64,000 nucleotides of DNA from positions 62,001-126,000 of the forward strand of contig NZ_FNUJ01000015.1 in NCBI RefSeq assembly GCF_900107925.1. The letters run 5' to 3'. Below are positions 23,744 through 31,490 of this stretch, piece by piece (positions within the stretch are counted from its first letter, which is position 1; each line of letters starts with the position of its first letter). The DNA comes from Amycolatopsis pretoriensis. Its GTDB lineage: Bacteria > Actinomycetota > Actinomycetes > Mycobacteriales > Pseudonocardiaceae. The position numbers were made by a program, and so were the translations under genes. A model generated the notes under the pieces. The model worked only from the letters and a program-made list of their open reading frames with translations, had not been told where the DNA came from and searched no databases.

Positions 23744-24001
23744 GTGTCCGGTTCAGGAGTCGAGCTCACCCACCGCGCGATGGCGATGCTGAAGGCGGTG
23801 GCCGCTGGACGTGCGCAGATGTCGTGCAGCTGCGAGCCTGACCTCTTCATCGACGGATTCGCGTGCTGCGATCAGATGACGGCCCACGCGCTCGCCCACG
23901 GTGGCTACCTGCGTCCCGCTGTCGAAGCCGCCACCGGGCGCGTGCCGGCCGAACTGACCGAGGCCGGCCGCGCCGCACTGGAGATCACCGTCGCCGCCTG
24001 A
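23744..24001 (+). CDS. small Cys-rich protein, unknown function
   Basis: An 85-aa protein I do not recognise. GTG 23744 is chosen because GGAAGG lies 7 bases upstream; an in-frame ATG at 23705 has no ribosome site. It has two cysteine pairs, in 'MSCSCEPDLF' and 'FACCDQMTAH', 13 residues apart, suggesting a metal or redox site, flanked by helical segments ('LTHRAMAMLKAVAAG', 'LTEAGRAALEI'). The N-terminal helix plus 'LTEAGR' resembles a degenerate winged-helix. It follows the repeat-rich region and is convergent with map. Confidence 0.6.
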   Translation: MSGSGVELTHRAMAMLKAVAAGRAQMSCSCEPDLFIDGFACCDQMTAHALAHGGYLRPAVEAATGRVPAELTEAGRAALEITVAA

Positions 24002-24025
24002 GCGTCACGCACCGTCGTTGTTCGC

Positions 24026-24808
24026 TCAGGTGTTCGATTCGCCGTCCCGTCGCGTCAGCACCCGGGCGGCGCCTTCGGTCACGGCGACCGTGTGCTCGGT
24101 GTGGGCTGTGCGGGAGCCGTCCGCCGAGCGGATGGTCCAGCCGTCGGGGTCGTAGACGATCCGGTCGGTCGTGCGGGCGAACCAGGGTTCGAGCGCGAGC
24201 GTCAGGCCCGGCTTCAACGTCATCCCGCGTCCGGGCGTGCCCTTGTTGGGAACGTGCAGGTCCTCGTGCATGGTGCGGCCGATGCCGTGCCCGCCGAACT
24301 CGGTGTTGACCGGGTAGCCGTACTCGCGGGCCACCGCCCCGATCGCCGCCGAGATGTCACCCAGCCGGTTGCCCGGGCGGGCCGCGTCGATCGCCGCCTC
24401 CAGGGCTTCCTCGGTGGCGCGGACGATCCGCAGGTCCTCCTCGGCGGGCGTGCCGACGATGACCGTGCGCGCCGAGTCGGCCGCCCACCCGTCGACGCTG
24501 ACCGCGATGTCGGCGGTGAGCACGTCGCCGTCGCGCAGCACGTAGTCGTGCGGCAGGCCGTGCAGCACGGCGTCGTTGACCGACAGGCAGATGACGTTGC
24601 GGAACGGGCCCTTGCCGAACGACGGCGCGTAGTCCCAGTAGCACGACTCGGCGCCGCGCCGCTTGATCATCCCGCGCACGTGGTGCTCGAGGTCCATGAG
24701 GTTGACGCCCACGTCGGCGAGCTCGCCGACCTCGGTCAGGATCTCGGCGACGAAGCGGCCGGTCACGTGCATGCGGTCGACTTCCGCAGGCGTCTTCAGT
24801 TCGATCAC
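24026..24808 (-). CDS. map: type I methionine aminopeptidase
   Basis: A 260-aa dinuclear metalloprotease that removes the initiator Met. Metal ligands are visible: two Asp in 'VDGWAADSART' and the preceding strand, His in 'GGHGIGRTMHED', Glu in 'LALEPW' and Glu in 'TAHTEHTVAV'. It lacks the N-terminal zinc-finger extension of some actinobacterial copies. Genomes of this group usually carry more than one map; this copy stands alone beside murJ. Palindromic elements lie 26-72 bp upstream of its ATG. Confidence 0.94.
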   Translation of the reverse strand: MIELKTPAEVDRMHVTGRFVAEILTEVGELADVGVNLMDLEHHVRGMIKRRGAESCYWDYAPSFGKGPFRNVICLSVNDAVLHGLPHDYVLRDGDVLTADIAVSVDGWAADSARTVIVGTPAEEDLRIVRATEEALEAAIDAARPGNRLGDISAAIGAVAREYGYPVNTEFGGHGIGRTMHEDLHVPNKGTPGRGMTLKPGLTLALEPWFARTTDRIVYDPDGWTIRSADGSRTAHTEHTVAVTEGAARVLTRRDGESNT

Positions 24809-24833
24809 GAAAACCTCGCGTCACAAGAGGGTC

Positions 24834-24880
24834 GGTATAGTTATACCGGAACGGTAGCACGTTCCCGGTATAGGAATACC
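24834..24880. promoter_or_regulatory. triple palindrome in the map/murJ divergent region
   Basis: Two related dyads, GGTATAGTTATACC (24834-24847) and GGTATAGGAATACC (24867-24880), are 33 bp apart centre to centre, about three helical turns. Between them lies a third dyad, GGAACG-N6-CGTTCC (24848-24865). The first palindrome contains TATAAC/TATACC-like -10 sequences for map. This is a compact operator array for an unidentified regulator. Confidence 0.7.
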
Positions 24881-24932
24881 AGTCCCGGGTGAGCGGTCCC
24901 GGAACCCCTGCCGACCTGGCAGGCTTGGGCCC

Positions 24933-26714
24933 ATGGCGGAACCCCCACCACCGGTGGACGACGAGGCGACGGTCTTCCTCCCCAGCGAGCTGCGCGGCGC
25001 CCATTGGCCGACCCGCGACCTCGACGTCTCCCGGCGGCCCTACGACGAGTTCGCCACCCAGATCGTCGCGCGCCCGCCCGCCTCGCCGGTCAGCGCCGGC
25101 CGCGGCGAGGGCGCCGGCTCGTCGCTCGCCCGCTCGAGCGGCCGGATGGCCGTCGCCTCGGCCGTCAGCCGGATCACCGGGTTCGTCGCGAAGCTGCTGC
25201 TCGCCGCCGTCGTCGGCACCGGGGTCGTCAACGACTCCTTCACCGTCGCGAACACGCTGCCCAACATCGTGTTCGAGCTGCTCTTCGGCGGCGTGCTCGC
25301 CAGCGTCGTCGTGCCGCTGCTCGTCCGCTCCCAGGACGACCCGGACGGCGGCCGCGCCTACACGCAGCGGCTGATCACCATGGCACTGGTGCTGCTCACC
25401 GTCGGCACGGCCGTCGCGGTCGCGATCGCGCCGCTGTTCACCGCGCTCTACGTCGACAAATCGTCCCCGACCGCCAACCCGGGGCTGACCACCGCGCTCG
25501 CGTACCTGCTGCTGCCGCAGATCCTCTTCTACGGCCTCTTCGCGCTGCTCTCGGCGATCCTCAACGCCCAGAACGTCTTCGGCCCGCCGGCGTGGGCGCC
25601 GGTGCTGAACAACGTCGTCGTCACGGCCACGCTCGTCGTGTTCGCGCTCGTGCCGGGGGAGCTGACGCTCGACCCGGTCCGGATGGGCGACCCGAAGCTG
25701 CTGGTCCTCGGCCTCGGCACCACGCTCGGCATCGTCGTGCAGGCCGCGGTGCTCTTCCCCGCGTTGCTGCGCACCGGGTTCCGGTTCCGCTGGCGCTGGG
25801 GCTTCGACCCGCGGATCAAGGAGTTCGGCGGGCTCGCCGCGTGGATCCTCGGCTACGTCGTGGTCAGCCACGTCGGGTTCGTCGTCACCACCCGCGTGCT
25901 GACGCACGGGAACAGCGGCGGCGTCACGGCGTACAGCTACGCGTCCCTGCTCTTCCAGCTCCCGTACGGCATCCTCGGCGTCTCGCTGCTCACCGCGCTG
26001 ATGCCGCGGATGAGCCGCGCCGCCGCCGACGGCGACACGGTGTCGCTCGTCGGCGACCTCTCGCTCGCCTCCCGCATCTCGACGGTGCTGTTCCTGCCGA
26101 TCTCCGCCGTGCTCGCCGTCGTCGGCACGCCGGTCGGGCTGGCGATCTTCACGTTGGGGCGCGGCACCGTCGCCGACGCCGAGCGGCTCGGCCAGACGCT
26201 CGCCGTCTCCGCCGTCGGGTTGCTGCCCTTCGCGCTCGTCATGTTGCAGCTGCGGGTGTTCTACGCGATGAAGGACGCCCGCACGCCCACGCTCATCATG
26301 CTCGTGATGACGGCGGTCAAGATCCCGTTGCTGCTGCTGTGCCGCGGGCTGCTCGACGGCGAGCACATCGTCTACGGCGTGATGCTCGTGAACGGGGCCG
26401 GGTTCGTCGTCGGAGCCGTGCTCGGGCAGGTGTGGCTGTGGGTCCGGCTCGGGCACCTGCGCAGCAAGCGGTCCCTGCGGGTCGGGCTGATCACCTTGTC
26501 GGCCAGCGCGCTCGGTGTCGGGGCCGCGGTGCTGGCCGGTTACGCCGTGCCCGGTTCCCTCGGCACGGTCGCGGGCGCGTGGGTGAAACTGCCGGTCCAG
26601 ACCTTGCTCGGGATGGCCGTCCCGTTCGGCTTGCTGGCCCTGCTGCGGCTCCCGGAATTCACCCCGGTGACCCGGCGCGTGGGTGGTCTGCTGCGGCGGT
26701 TCGCGGCTCGTTGA
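24933..26714 (+). CDS. murJ: MurJ/MviN-type lipid II flippase
   Basis: A 593-aa polytopic membrane protein of the MOP superfamily with about 14 transmembrane segments after a roughly 70-residue cytoplasmic N-terminus. Signature regions are 'SAVSRITGFVAKLLLAAVVG', 'LPNIVFELLFGGVLASVVVP' and 'FQLPYGILGVSLLTALMPRM'. It exports the peptidoglycan precursor lipid II or a related lipid-linked sugar. It lacks the pseudokinase/lectin extension of mycobacterial MviN, so it may be a second paralogue; that is an inference. Confidence 0.92.
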   Translation: MAEPPPPVDDEATVFLPSELRGAHWPTRDLDVSRRPYDEFATQIVARPPASPVSAGRGEGAGSSLARSSGRMAVASAVSRITGFVAKLLLAAVVGTGVVNDSFTVANTLPNIVFELLFGGVLASVVVPLLVRSQDDPDGGRAYTQRLITMALVLLTVGTAVAVAIAPLFTALYVDKSSPTANPGLTTALAYLLLPQILFYGLFALLSAILNAQNVFGPPAWAPVLNNVVVTATLVVFALVPGELTLDPVRMGDPKLLVLGLGTTLGIVVQAAVLFPALLRTGFRFRWRWGFDPRIKEFGGLAAWILGYVVVSHVGFVVTTRVLTHGNSGGVTAYSYASLLFQLPYGILGVSLLTALMPRMSRAAADGDTVSLVGDLSLASRISTVLFLPISAVLAVVGTPVGLAIFTLGRGTVADAERLGQTLAVSAVGLLPFALVMLQLRVFYAMKDARTPTLIMLVMTAVKIPLLLLCRGLLDGEHIVYGVMLVNGAGFVVGAVLGQVWLWVRLGHLRSKRSLRVGLITLSASALGVGAAVLAGYAVPGSLGTVAGAWVKLPVQTLLGMAVPFGLLALLRLPEFTPVTRRVGGLLRRFAAR

Positions 26715-26742
26715 CGACTACGGCCACCGGCGCGATCCGGAT

Positions 26743-26763
26743 GTCTCGAAACGGTAACGAGAC
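26743..26763. terminator. inverted repeat after murJ
   Basis: GTCTCG (26743-26748) and CGAGAC (26758-26763) flank a 9-nt loop 29 bp after the murJ stop; a weak terminator or an operator for the next promoter. Confidence 0.35.
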
Positions 26764-26779
26764 CGCTGCGATCAGCGCG

Positions 26780-26808
26780 TTTACAATTCCGGCGCGGCTT
26801 CCTAATAT
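26780..26808 (+). promoter_or_regulatory. near-consensus housekeeping promoter
   Basis: TTTACA (26780-26785), 17-bp spacer, TAATAT (26803-26808), followed by a GGAGG ribosome site and the ATG at 26842. It is one of the few AT-rich spots in the area. Confidence 0.65.
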
Positions 26809-26841
26809 CCACCCCGATCAACGATGGGGCGGAGGTCGTGC

Positions 26842-27324
26842 ATGACGCGCAGGGCGCGCAGGCGGCGGGACCGGGTGTCGATCGACGAACTGCTGCAGGA
26901 AGCCGGGGTGCGCCCGAGGCGGCCGGGTTCGCGGTCGGCCGAGACGGCGGCCCGGCGCGACCCCGGTGAGGAGCCGCGCGGCGCGGCGGGCCGGATCGCG
27001 CTGGCGTCGGCGGTACTGGTCGTGCTGGGCGGGCTGGTGGTCGTCCTGGCATCGCGGCCCGAGCCCGTTCCGGGCACCACGCAATTCCCGCAGCTGCAGC
27101 CGGCGACCGGTATCCCGACGTCGACGGCGGTCGCCGCGCCGACGCAGACGACCACGCCGTCCCCGGTGGTGATGCACGCCCGCAAGACCCCGACGCCGAC
27201 GCCCACGGTGACGGTCGAGCTGCCACCGTCCCCGACGACGACGGTCACGCTGCCGTCGTCCACATGGGACTGGAGCCGGTGCTACCCCTACGGCTGCCGC
27301 CGCGGTGGCACGCCGGTGCGCTGA
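26842..27324 (+). CDS. single-pass membrane protein with Thr/Pro-rich extracytoplasmic tail
   Basis: A 160-aa protein: basic cytoplasmic N-terminus ('RVSIDELLQEAGVRP'), one transmembrane helix (about residues 53-75, 'IALASAVLVVLGGLVVVLA'), then a Thr/Pro/Val-rich, probably cell-wall-spanning segment ending 'WSRCYPYGCRRGG' with two Cys. The N-terminal 'SIDELLQE' motif recurs in actinobacterial membrane proteins of unknown function. ATG 26842 is chosen for the GGAGG at good spacing; an in-frame ATG lies at 26824. Function unknown. Confidence 0.7.
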   Translation: MTRRARRRRDRVSIDELLQEAGVRPRRPGSRSAETAARRDPGEEPRGAAGRIALASAVLVVLGGLVVVLASRPEPVPGTTQFPQLQPATGIPTSTAVAAPTQTTTPSPVVMHARKTPTPTPTVTVELPPSPTTTVTLPSSTWDWSRCYPYGCRRGGTPVR

Positions 27325-27385
27325 AAGCTTTCCCGCTCACCGGCACGGGTGCCGCTCACCGGGACCCGAAACCCGCGAAGACCCC

Positions 27386-27409
27386 CTCACCGGCCCCGAT
27401 GCCGGTGAG
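27386..27409. terminator. bidirectional terminator between the membrane protein and chitinase genes
   Basis: CTCACCGGC (27386-27394) pairs with GCCGGTGAG (27401-27409) over a 6-nt loop; the stem extends by three more G-C pairs past a bulged A. It lies between two convergent genes. Confidence 0.7.
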
Positions 27410-27442
27410 AGGGCCTCCGACAGCCCCACTACGGGTCTCGCG

Positions 27443-28402
27443 TCAGCCGGCGTACCCGGCGACGATCTTCGTGAACGCGTACTTGTCCTGCGAGATGCCG
27501 CTGCACTCGCCGCCGCCGCTGCAGTCGCGGTTGGTGGCCCAGAACGTGAAGCGGGCCAGGTGGTGGCTCGTCGCGTAGCCGCGGATGGAGTTGAAGTTCG
27601 CCACCGTGACCGTCTCGCCCGCGTTGTCGGTCTTGCCGTTCATCGAGGAGAGGCCGCTGTGCCGGTAGGCGGTGTCGTCGTTCCAGCCGAACGTGGTCTT
27701 GAGCTGGTTCTTCAGCCCGTCGACCGCGGACTTCGTCAGCGCGGCCATGTCGCCGCCGCTGGAGAAGTCGAACGGCATGACCGACCAGACGTCGACCGGG
27801 GCGCCGATCGCCTTGGCCTGGTTGATCAGGCGCTTGCCCCACGAGTCGGGGCCGGTCGTGGTGGTGCCGATGGTGATGACGACCTTCAGGTTCGGGTTCT
27901 TCTGCTTGGTCAGCTTGACCGCGTTGAGGATGCGGTCCTGGACCGTGTTGTTCTGGAACTCGTCGGTGTTCTCGATGTCGAGGTCGATCGCCTTGAGGCC
28001 GTAGGCGTCGATCACCTTCTGGTACGCACCCGCCAGCGCCGAGGCCGACGTGCACTTCGAGCCCAGCTTAGTGCCGGACCAGCCGCCGAAGGAGGGGATC
28101 ACGTCCCCGCCCGCGTTGCGGATGTTCTGGATCATCGTCTTGTCCGAGCCGGTCAGCGAGCGGCTGCCGTCCCACTTCGGGTTGCAGGTGCCGTCCGACA
28201 GGACGAACGCGAGGGTAAACGCTTTCACGCCGGTGGCCGACATCGCCGCGGTCGGGCTGGTCTGCCCGCCCCACTGGTACAGGTACGGCGACGCGAGCAC
28301 CGGGTCGACCGCGGCCATGGCCTGCGGGGCGAGACCGACGGCGGTCGCCATCGCGGCTCCGGCCGCGACCGCGAGGGTCACCAGACGGCGCATCGATTTC
28401 AT
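27443..28402 (-). CDS. secreted GH18 chitinase
   Basis: A 319-aa family 18 glycoside hydrolase that cleaves chitin outside the cell. The signal peptide (residues 1-30) ends 'APQAMAA'. The catalytic strand is 'AIDLDIENTDEF', giving the Asp-x-Asp-x-Glu acid; 'IPSFGGWSG' is the preceding conserved strand. Cys pairs ('TCNPKWD', 'SKCTSA', 'RDCSGGGECSG') suggest disulfides. There is no chitin-binding module. GGAGG precedes ATG 28402. A DasR-type site upstream indicates induction by N-acetylglucosamine-derived signals. Confidence 0.93.
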   Translation of the reverse strand: MKSMRRLVTLAVAAGAAMATAVGLAPQAMAAVDPVLASPYLYQWGGQTSPTAAMSATGVKAFTLAFVLSDGTCNPKWDGSRSLTGSDKTMIQNIRNAGGDVIPSFGGWSGTKLGSKCTSASALAGAYQKVIDAYGLKAIDLDIENTDEFQNNTVQDRILNAVKLTKQKNPNLKVVITIGTTTTGPDSWGKRLINQAKAIGAPVDVWSVMPFDFSSGGDMAALTKSAVDGLKNQLKTTFGWNDDTAYRHSGLSSMNGKTDNAGETVTVANFNSIRGYATSHHLARFTFWATNRDCSGGGECSGISQDKYAFTKIVAGYAG

Positions 28403-28488
28403 CAGGGGTCCTCCAAGCTTGCCGGTTGGAGCACCTCCGGTTTGAGGCGGCGGGATCATCCCGGGAGGAGCGCTGTGTGCCACCACAC

Positions 28489-28504
28489 AGTGGACTAGAC
28501 CAAT
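28489..28504. promoter_or_regulatory. DasR-responsive element (dre) upstream of chitinase
   Basis: AGTGGACTAGACCAAT matches the dre consensus (AGTGGTCTAGACCACT) at 14 of 16 positions. It lies 87 bp upstream of the chitinase ATG and just downstream of a minus-strand TTGACA (28511-28516), the right place for repression. A separate dyad CTGTGTG-CCAC-CACACAG (28473-28490) abuts it. Confidence 0.75.
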
Positions 28505-28632
28505 GTTGTGTGTCAACCCTCCTTCGGTCGGAAAAATGACGCACGGTGCGCACGCGGGTGCCCAGCGTCGGCGGTGTGAGATTCCCCTGAAGGCGGAGTG
28601 ACACCGCCCGTCATTCCGGCTACTTTGCCGAA

Positions 28633-29901
28633 ATGGTGGGGGATTCGGTCGCCGCCGGCGGGGGACGCCGCCCGGGCCGGTTCCTGCCCGCCGTCGTCCT
28701 GCAGCGGTGGGCGCTGTGGCGGCTGCCGCGGCGCGGCCAGGTCCTCTACCTCGTCGCGATCGACGTCCTCGCCGTCGCCGCCGCCGTGCTGGCCGCGCTC
28801 CGGTTCCCGCCGCAGGCCGCCATGCTCACGCCGTTCGCGCTGCTCCTGGCCGGCATGCTCGTCTCGGCCGAGCTCGCCCGGACCGTCGAGCGCCACCGCG
28901 AAGACACCCTCCTCGGCCCCGGCGTCGACACGCCGTGGATCTTCGCCGGGGTGCTCGTGCTCCGGCCCGGCCTCGCCGTCGCACTGGTCGTGCTTTCCGC
29001 GCTGCACCAGTGGTTCCGGGTCCGCAGAAGACCCGGGTACCGGCAGGTGTTCGGCGCCGCGGCGACGGCGCTGGCCGGCCTCGTCGCCGGCGCGTTCCTC
29101 ACCGCGACCGGCGTCCGGCCGCTCGGGGACGTCCTCGACTCGCGCACGGTCGCCCTGCTGACCCTCGCCGGCGTGGTGTTCCTGGCGGTGAACGCCGCGC
29201 TCGTCACCGCCGCCGACGGCCCCCGCCCGCTCCGCGCGGCCCTGCCCGGCCACGCGTTCGACGCCGCGATGGCGGCGTCCGCCCTCCCGCTCGCCTGGGC
29301 CGTCGAAGCCGCGCCGCTGCTGGTCCCGGTGCTGGCCGGCGCCACGGTCGTGCTGCACCGCGGCGGGCTCGGCCACGGCCGCCGCGACCACGTGACCCTC
29401 GACCCCGGCACCGGCGTGCTGACCGCGGCGTCGTGGCGCGGCGCCGCGGAAGCCGAACTGGACCGGCTCGGCCGCCACGGCCCGGGCCAGGCCGTGCTGC
29501 TGCTCGACCTCGACCACTTCCGCCAGCTCAACGACCGCTACGGCGCCCGCATCGGCGACGCCGTCCTGCGCGCGGTCGCCGACACCCTGCGCGACGAGGT
29601 CCGGGCCGCCGACCTCGTGGGCCGCTCGGGCGGCGAGGAGTTCGCGGTGCTGCTGCCCGGCACCGGCCGCTTCGACGCGATGGCGATCGCCGAGCGCATC
29701 CGGCTGAAGGTCGCCTCGACGCTGGTGGCGCTGAAGGCCTCCGGCGACGGCCCGCAGTTCGTCGGCGTGACGGTGTCGATCGGTGTCGCGGCCTGCTCGG
29801 ACGGGCTCCTCGAGAACGCGCTGCTGGCGGCCGAGGCGGCGGTGCTGCGCGCGAAGGCCGCGGGCCGCAACCGGACGATCTGCGCCGAACCGGCGTCGTG
29901 A
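28633..29901 (+). CDS. membrane-bound diguanylate cyclase
   Basis: A 422-aa protein with several N-terminal transmembrane helices (residues about 35-240) and a C-terminal GGDEF domain. The active site reads 'SGGEEF', and 'RAAD' five residues before it is the RxxD product-inhibition site, so this should be a feedback-inhibited active cyclase. 'DLDHFRQLND' supplies the metal Asp. No clear ribosome site precedes the ATG. It is convergent with the 2OG oxygenase gene. Confidence 0.9.
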   Translation: MVGDSVAAGGGRRPGRFLPAVVLQRWALWRLPRRGQVLYLVAIDVLAVAAAVLAALRFPPQAAMLTPFALLLAGMLVSAELARTVERHREDTLLGPGVDTPWIFAGVLVLRPGLAVALVVLSALHQWFRVRRRPGYRQVFGAAATALAGLVAGAFLTATGVRPLGDVLDSRTVALLTLAGVVFLAVNAALVTAADGPRPLRAALPGHAFDAAMAASALPLAWAVEAAPLLVPVLAGATVVLHRGGLGHGRRDHVTLDPGTGVLTAASWRGAAEAELDRLGRHGPGQAVLLLDLDHFRQLNDRYGARIGDAVLRAVADTLRDEVRAADLVGRSGGEEFAVLLPGTGRFDAMAIAERIRLKVASTLVALKASGDGPQFVGVTVSIGVAACSDGLLENALLAAEAAVLRAKAAGRNRTICAEPAS

Positions 29902-29934
29902 ACCCGGCCCGGGCGCGACCGCCGGGAAAATCCG

Positions 29935-30900
29935 CTATTGAGCGACCGTGATCGCGTTCAGCTTTTCGCGCAGGTAGTCCGAAGCGATCACCTCGGGGTA
30001 CGTCGTCTTGCCCAGGGGCGGAGCCAGTGACGTGATCCGCGCGTCGTGGTCGGTCTCGTAGAAGAAGATCAGCGACACCAGGTCCTCGTCGGGTGCGGTG
30101 GCCGCCGGTGGGAGGACGCGGTGGCGCGTCGAGCGCCAGCGGTCGCCCGTCCAGCGGGCCATCAGGTCGCCGATGTTGACCGTGAACGCGTCCGGGTGGA
30201 ACGGCGCGTCCTCCCACTCGCCGTCGGCGGTGCAGACCTGCAGGCCGCCGACGCCGGCCTGGCGGTCGAGCACCGTGACCGTGCCGAAGTCGGTGTGCGG
30301 GCCGATCCGGAACTGCTCCGGTTCCGGCGCGCCGACGTGGGTCATCGGCGGGTACCAGTTGATGTTGAACGTGTACGTCGGGTGCGCGGTGTGCCGCGTG
30401 AAGTGGCTCTCGGCCAGGCCGAGCGCCGCGGCGCAGATCTCGAGGAGGTGGTCGGACAGCGCGCGCATCCGGCGCATGTACTCCGTGGCCGCCTCGGCGA
30501 GGCCCGGGACCTCCACCGGCCAGACGTTGGGCTGGAACCAGAAGCCGTCGATCTCGGCGACGCCGACACCGAGGTCCGCGCCCGCGGAGAACGACTCCTT
30601 CAGGTCCGGCGGGGTCTCGGTGCCCTCGGCGTAGCCGTTCGCCTCGACCCCGGGTGGCAGCCAGCCGCGGCCGCCGACGGTAACGGCGTAGCGCTGCTTG
30701 ACGTCCTCGGGCAGCGCGAAGAACTCCCGCGCCAGCTCACGCGTCCGATCGCGCAGGTCGTCCGGCACCCCGTGCCCGGTGACCAGCAGGAACCCGGACT
30801 CCCGCAGCGCGGCGTCGATCCGCGTCGCCACCTCGGCCCGGCCTTCGGACGTGCCCGCGAACCACGGTGAGAGGTCCACGAGCGGAACGGTTGACGGCAT
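29935..30900 (-). CDS. isopenicillin-N-synthase-like 2OG/Fe(II) oxygenase
   Basis: A 321-aa non-heme iron oxygenase. The N-terminal DIOX_N region has 'GFLLVTGHGVPDDL'; the iron triad is His and Asp in 'GPHTDFGTV' plus His in 'RSTRHRVLPP'. The substrate is unknown. It follows the deaminase gene by 21 bp and has its own GAGGAG site. This pairing suggests a shared pathway on a modified base or nucleoside; fungal thymine hydroxylases are in the same enzyme family, but that link is only an inference. Confidence 0.9.
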   Translation of the reverse strand: MPSTVPLVDLSPWFAGTSEGRAEVATRIDAALRESGFLLVTGHGVPDDLRDRTRELAREFFALPEDVKQRYAVTVGGRGWLPPGVEANGYAEGTETPPDLKESFSAGADLGVGVAEIDGFWFQPNVWPVEVPGLAEAATEYMRRMRALSDHLLEICAAALGLAESHFTRHTAHPTYTFNINWYPPMTHVGAPEPEQFRIGPHTDFGTVTVLDRQAGVGGLQVCTADGEWEDAPFHPDAFTVNIGDLMARWTGDRWRSTRHRVLPPAATAPDEDLVSLIFFYETDHDARITSLAPPLGKTTYPEVIASDYLREKLNAITVAQ

Positions 30901-30921
30901 ACCGGCTCCTCAAGCACTGTC

Positions 30922-31380
30922 CTATTCGGACTTTTCGACCCCGATGTCTTCGAACCACAGGTCCGGGCGCGCGGCGATGAACTCCGTCATCAGCGCGGTG
31001 CAGGCGGGATCGTCGAGCAGGGTGATCTCCACGCCGAGCCCGGCGAGCCAGTCGTGCCCGCCGTGGAACGTCGTCGCCTCGCCGATGATGACGCGCCCGA
31101 TCCCGAACTGACGGACGAGCCCGGAGCAGTACCAGCACGGCGAAAGCGTCGTGACCATGATCGTGTCGCGGTAGTGCGGGCGGCGGCCGGCGTTGCGGAA
31201 CGCGGAAGTCTCCGCGTGCATCGACGGGTCGTCGTCCTGCACGCGCCGGTTGTGCCCGCGGCCCAGCAGCGTGCCCGCCGCGTCGAACAGCGCGGCCCCG
31301 ATCGGCACGCCGCCCTCGGCCTTGCCCAGCTCGGCTTCTTCACGGGCGACGGCCAGCAGGGCTTCCGGGTCGATCGGCAT
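30922..31380 (-). CDS. cytosine-deaminase-like nucleoside/base deaminase
   Basis: A 152-aa zinc deaminase. The active site is 'HAETSA' (zinc His and proton-shuttle Glu) and 'PCWYC' (two zinc Cys). Overall pattern ('EEAELGKAEGGVPIGAALFD', 'GRGHNRRVQ', 'TLSPC', C-terminal 'WFEDIG') is strikingly like fungal cytosine deaminase Fcy1, unlike the longer bacterial CodA. It is first in an operon with the 2OG oxygenase and divergent from the WYL regulator. Confidence 0.92.
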   Translation of the reverse strand: MPIDPEALLAVAREEAELGKAEGGVPIGAALFDAAGTLLGRGHNRRVQDDDPSMHAETSAFRNAGRRPHYRDTIMVTTLSPCWYCSGLVRQFGIGRVIIGEATTFHGGHDWLAGLGVEITLLDDPACTALMTEFIAARPDLWFEDIGVEKSE

Positions 31381-31490
31381 GCGTCACTCTTTCGCCCAGG
31401 CCGGTCCGTGGCAAGTGTTTGACGATTCAACTGCACCTTCCGGCGGATCGCGGACCGAAGCTGTCCTCGATGTCTGGCACACTGCGTCCC

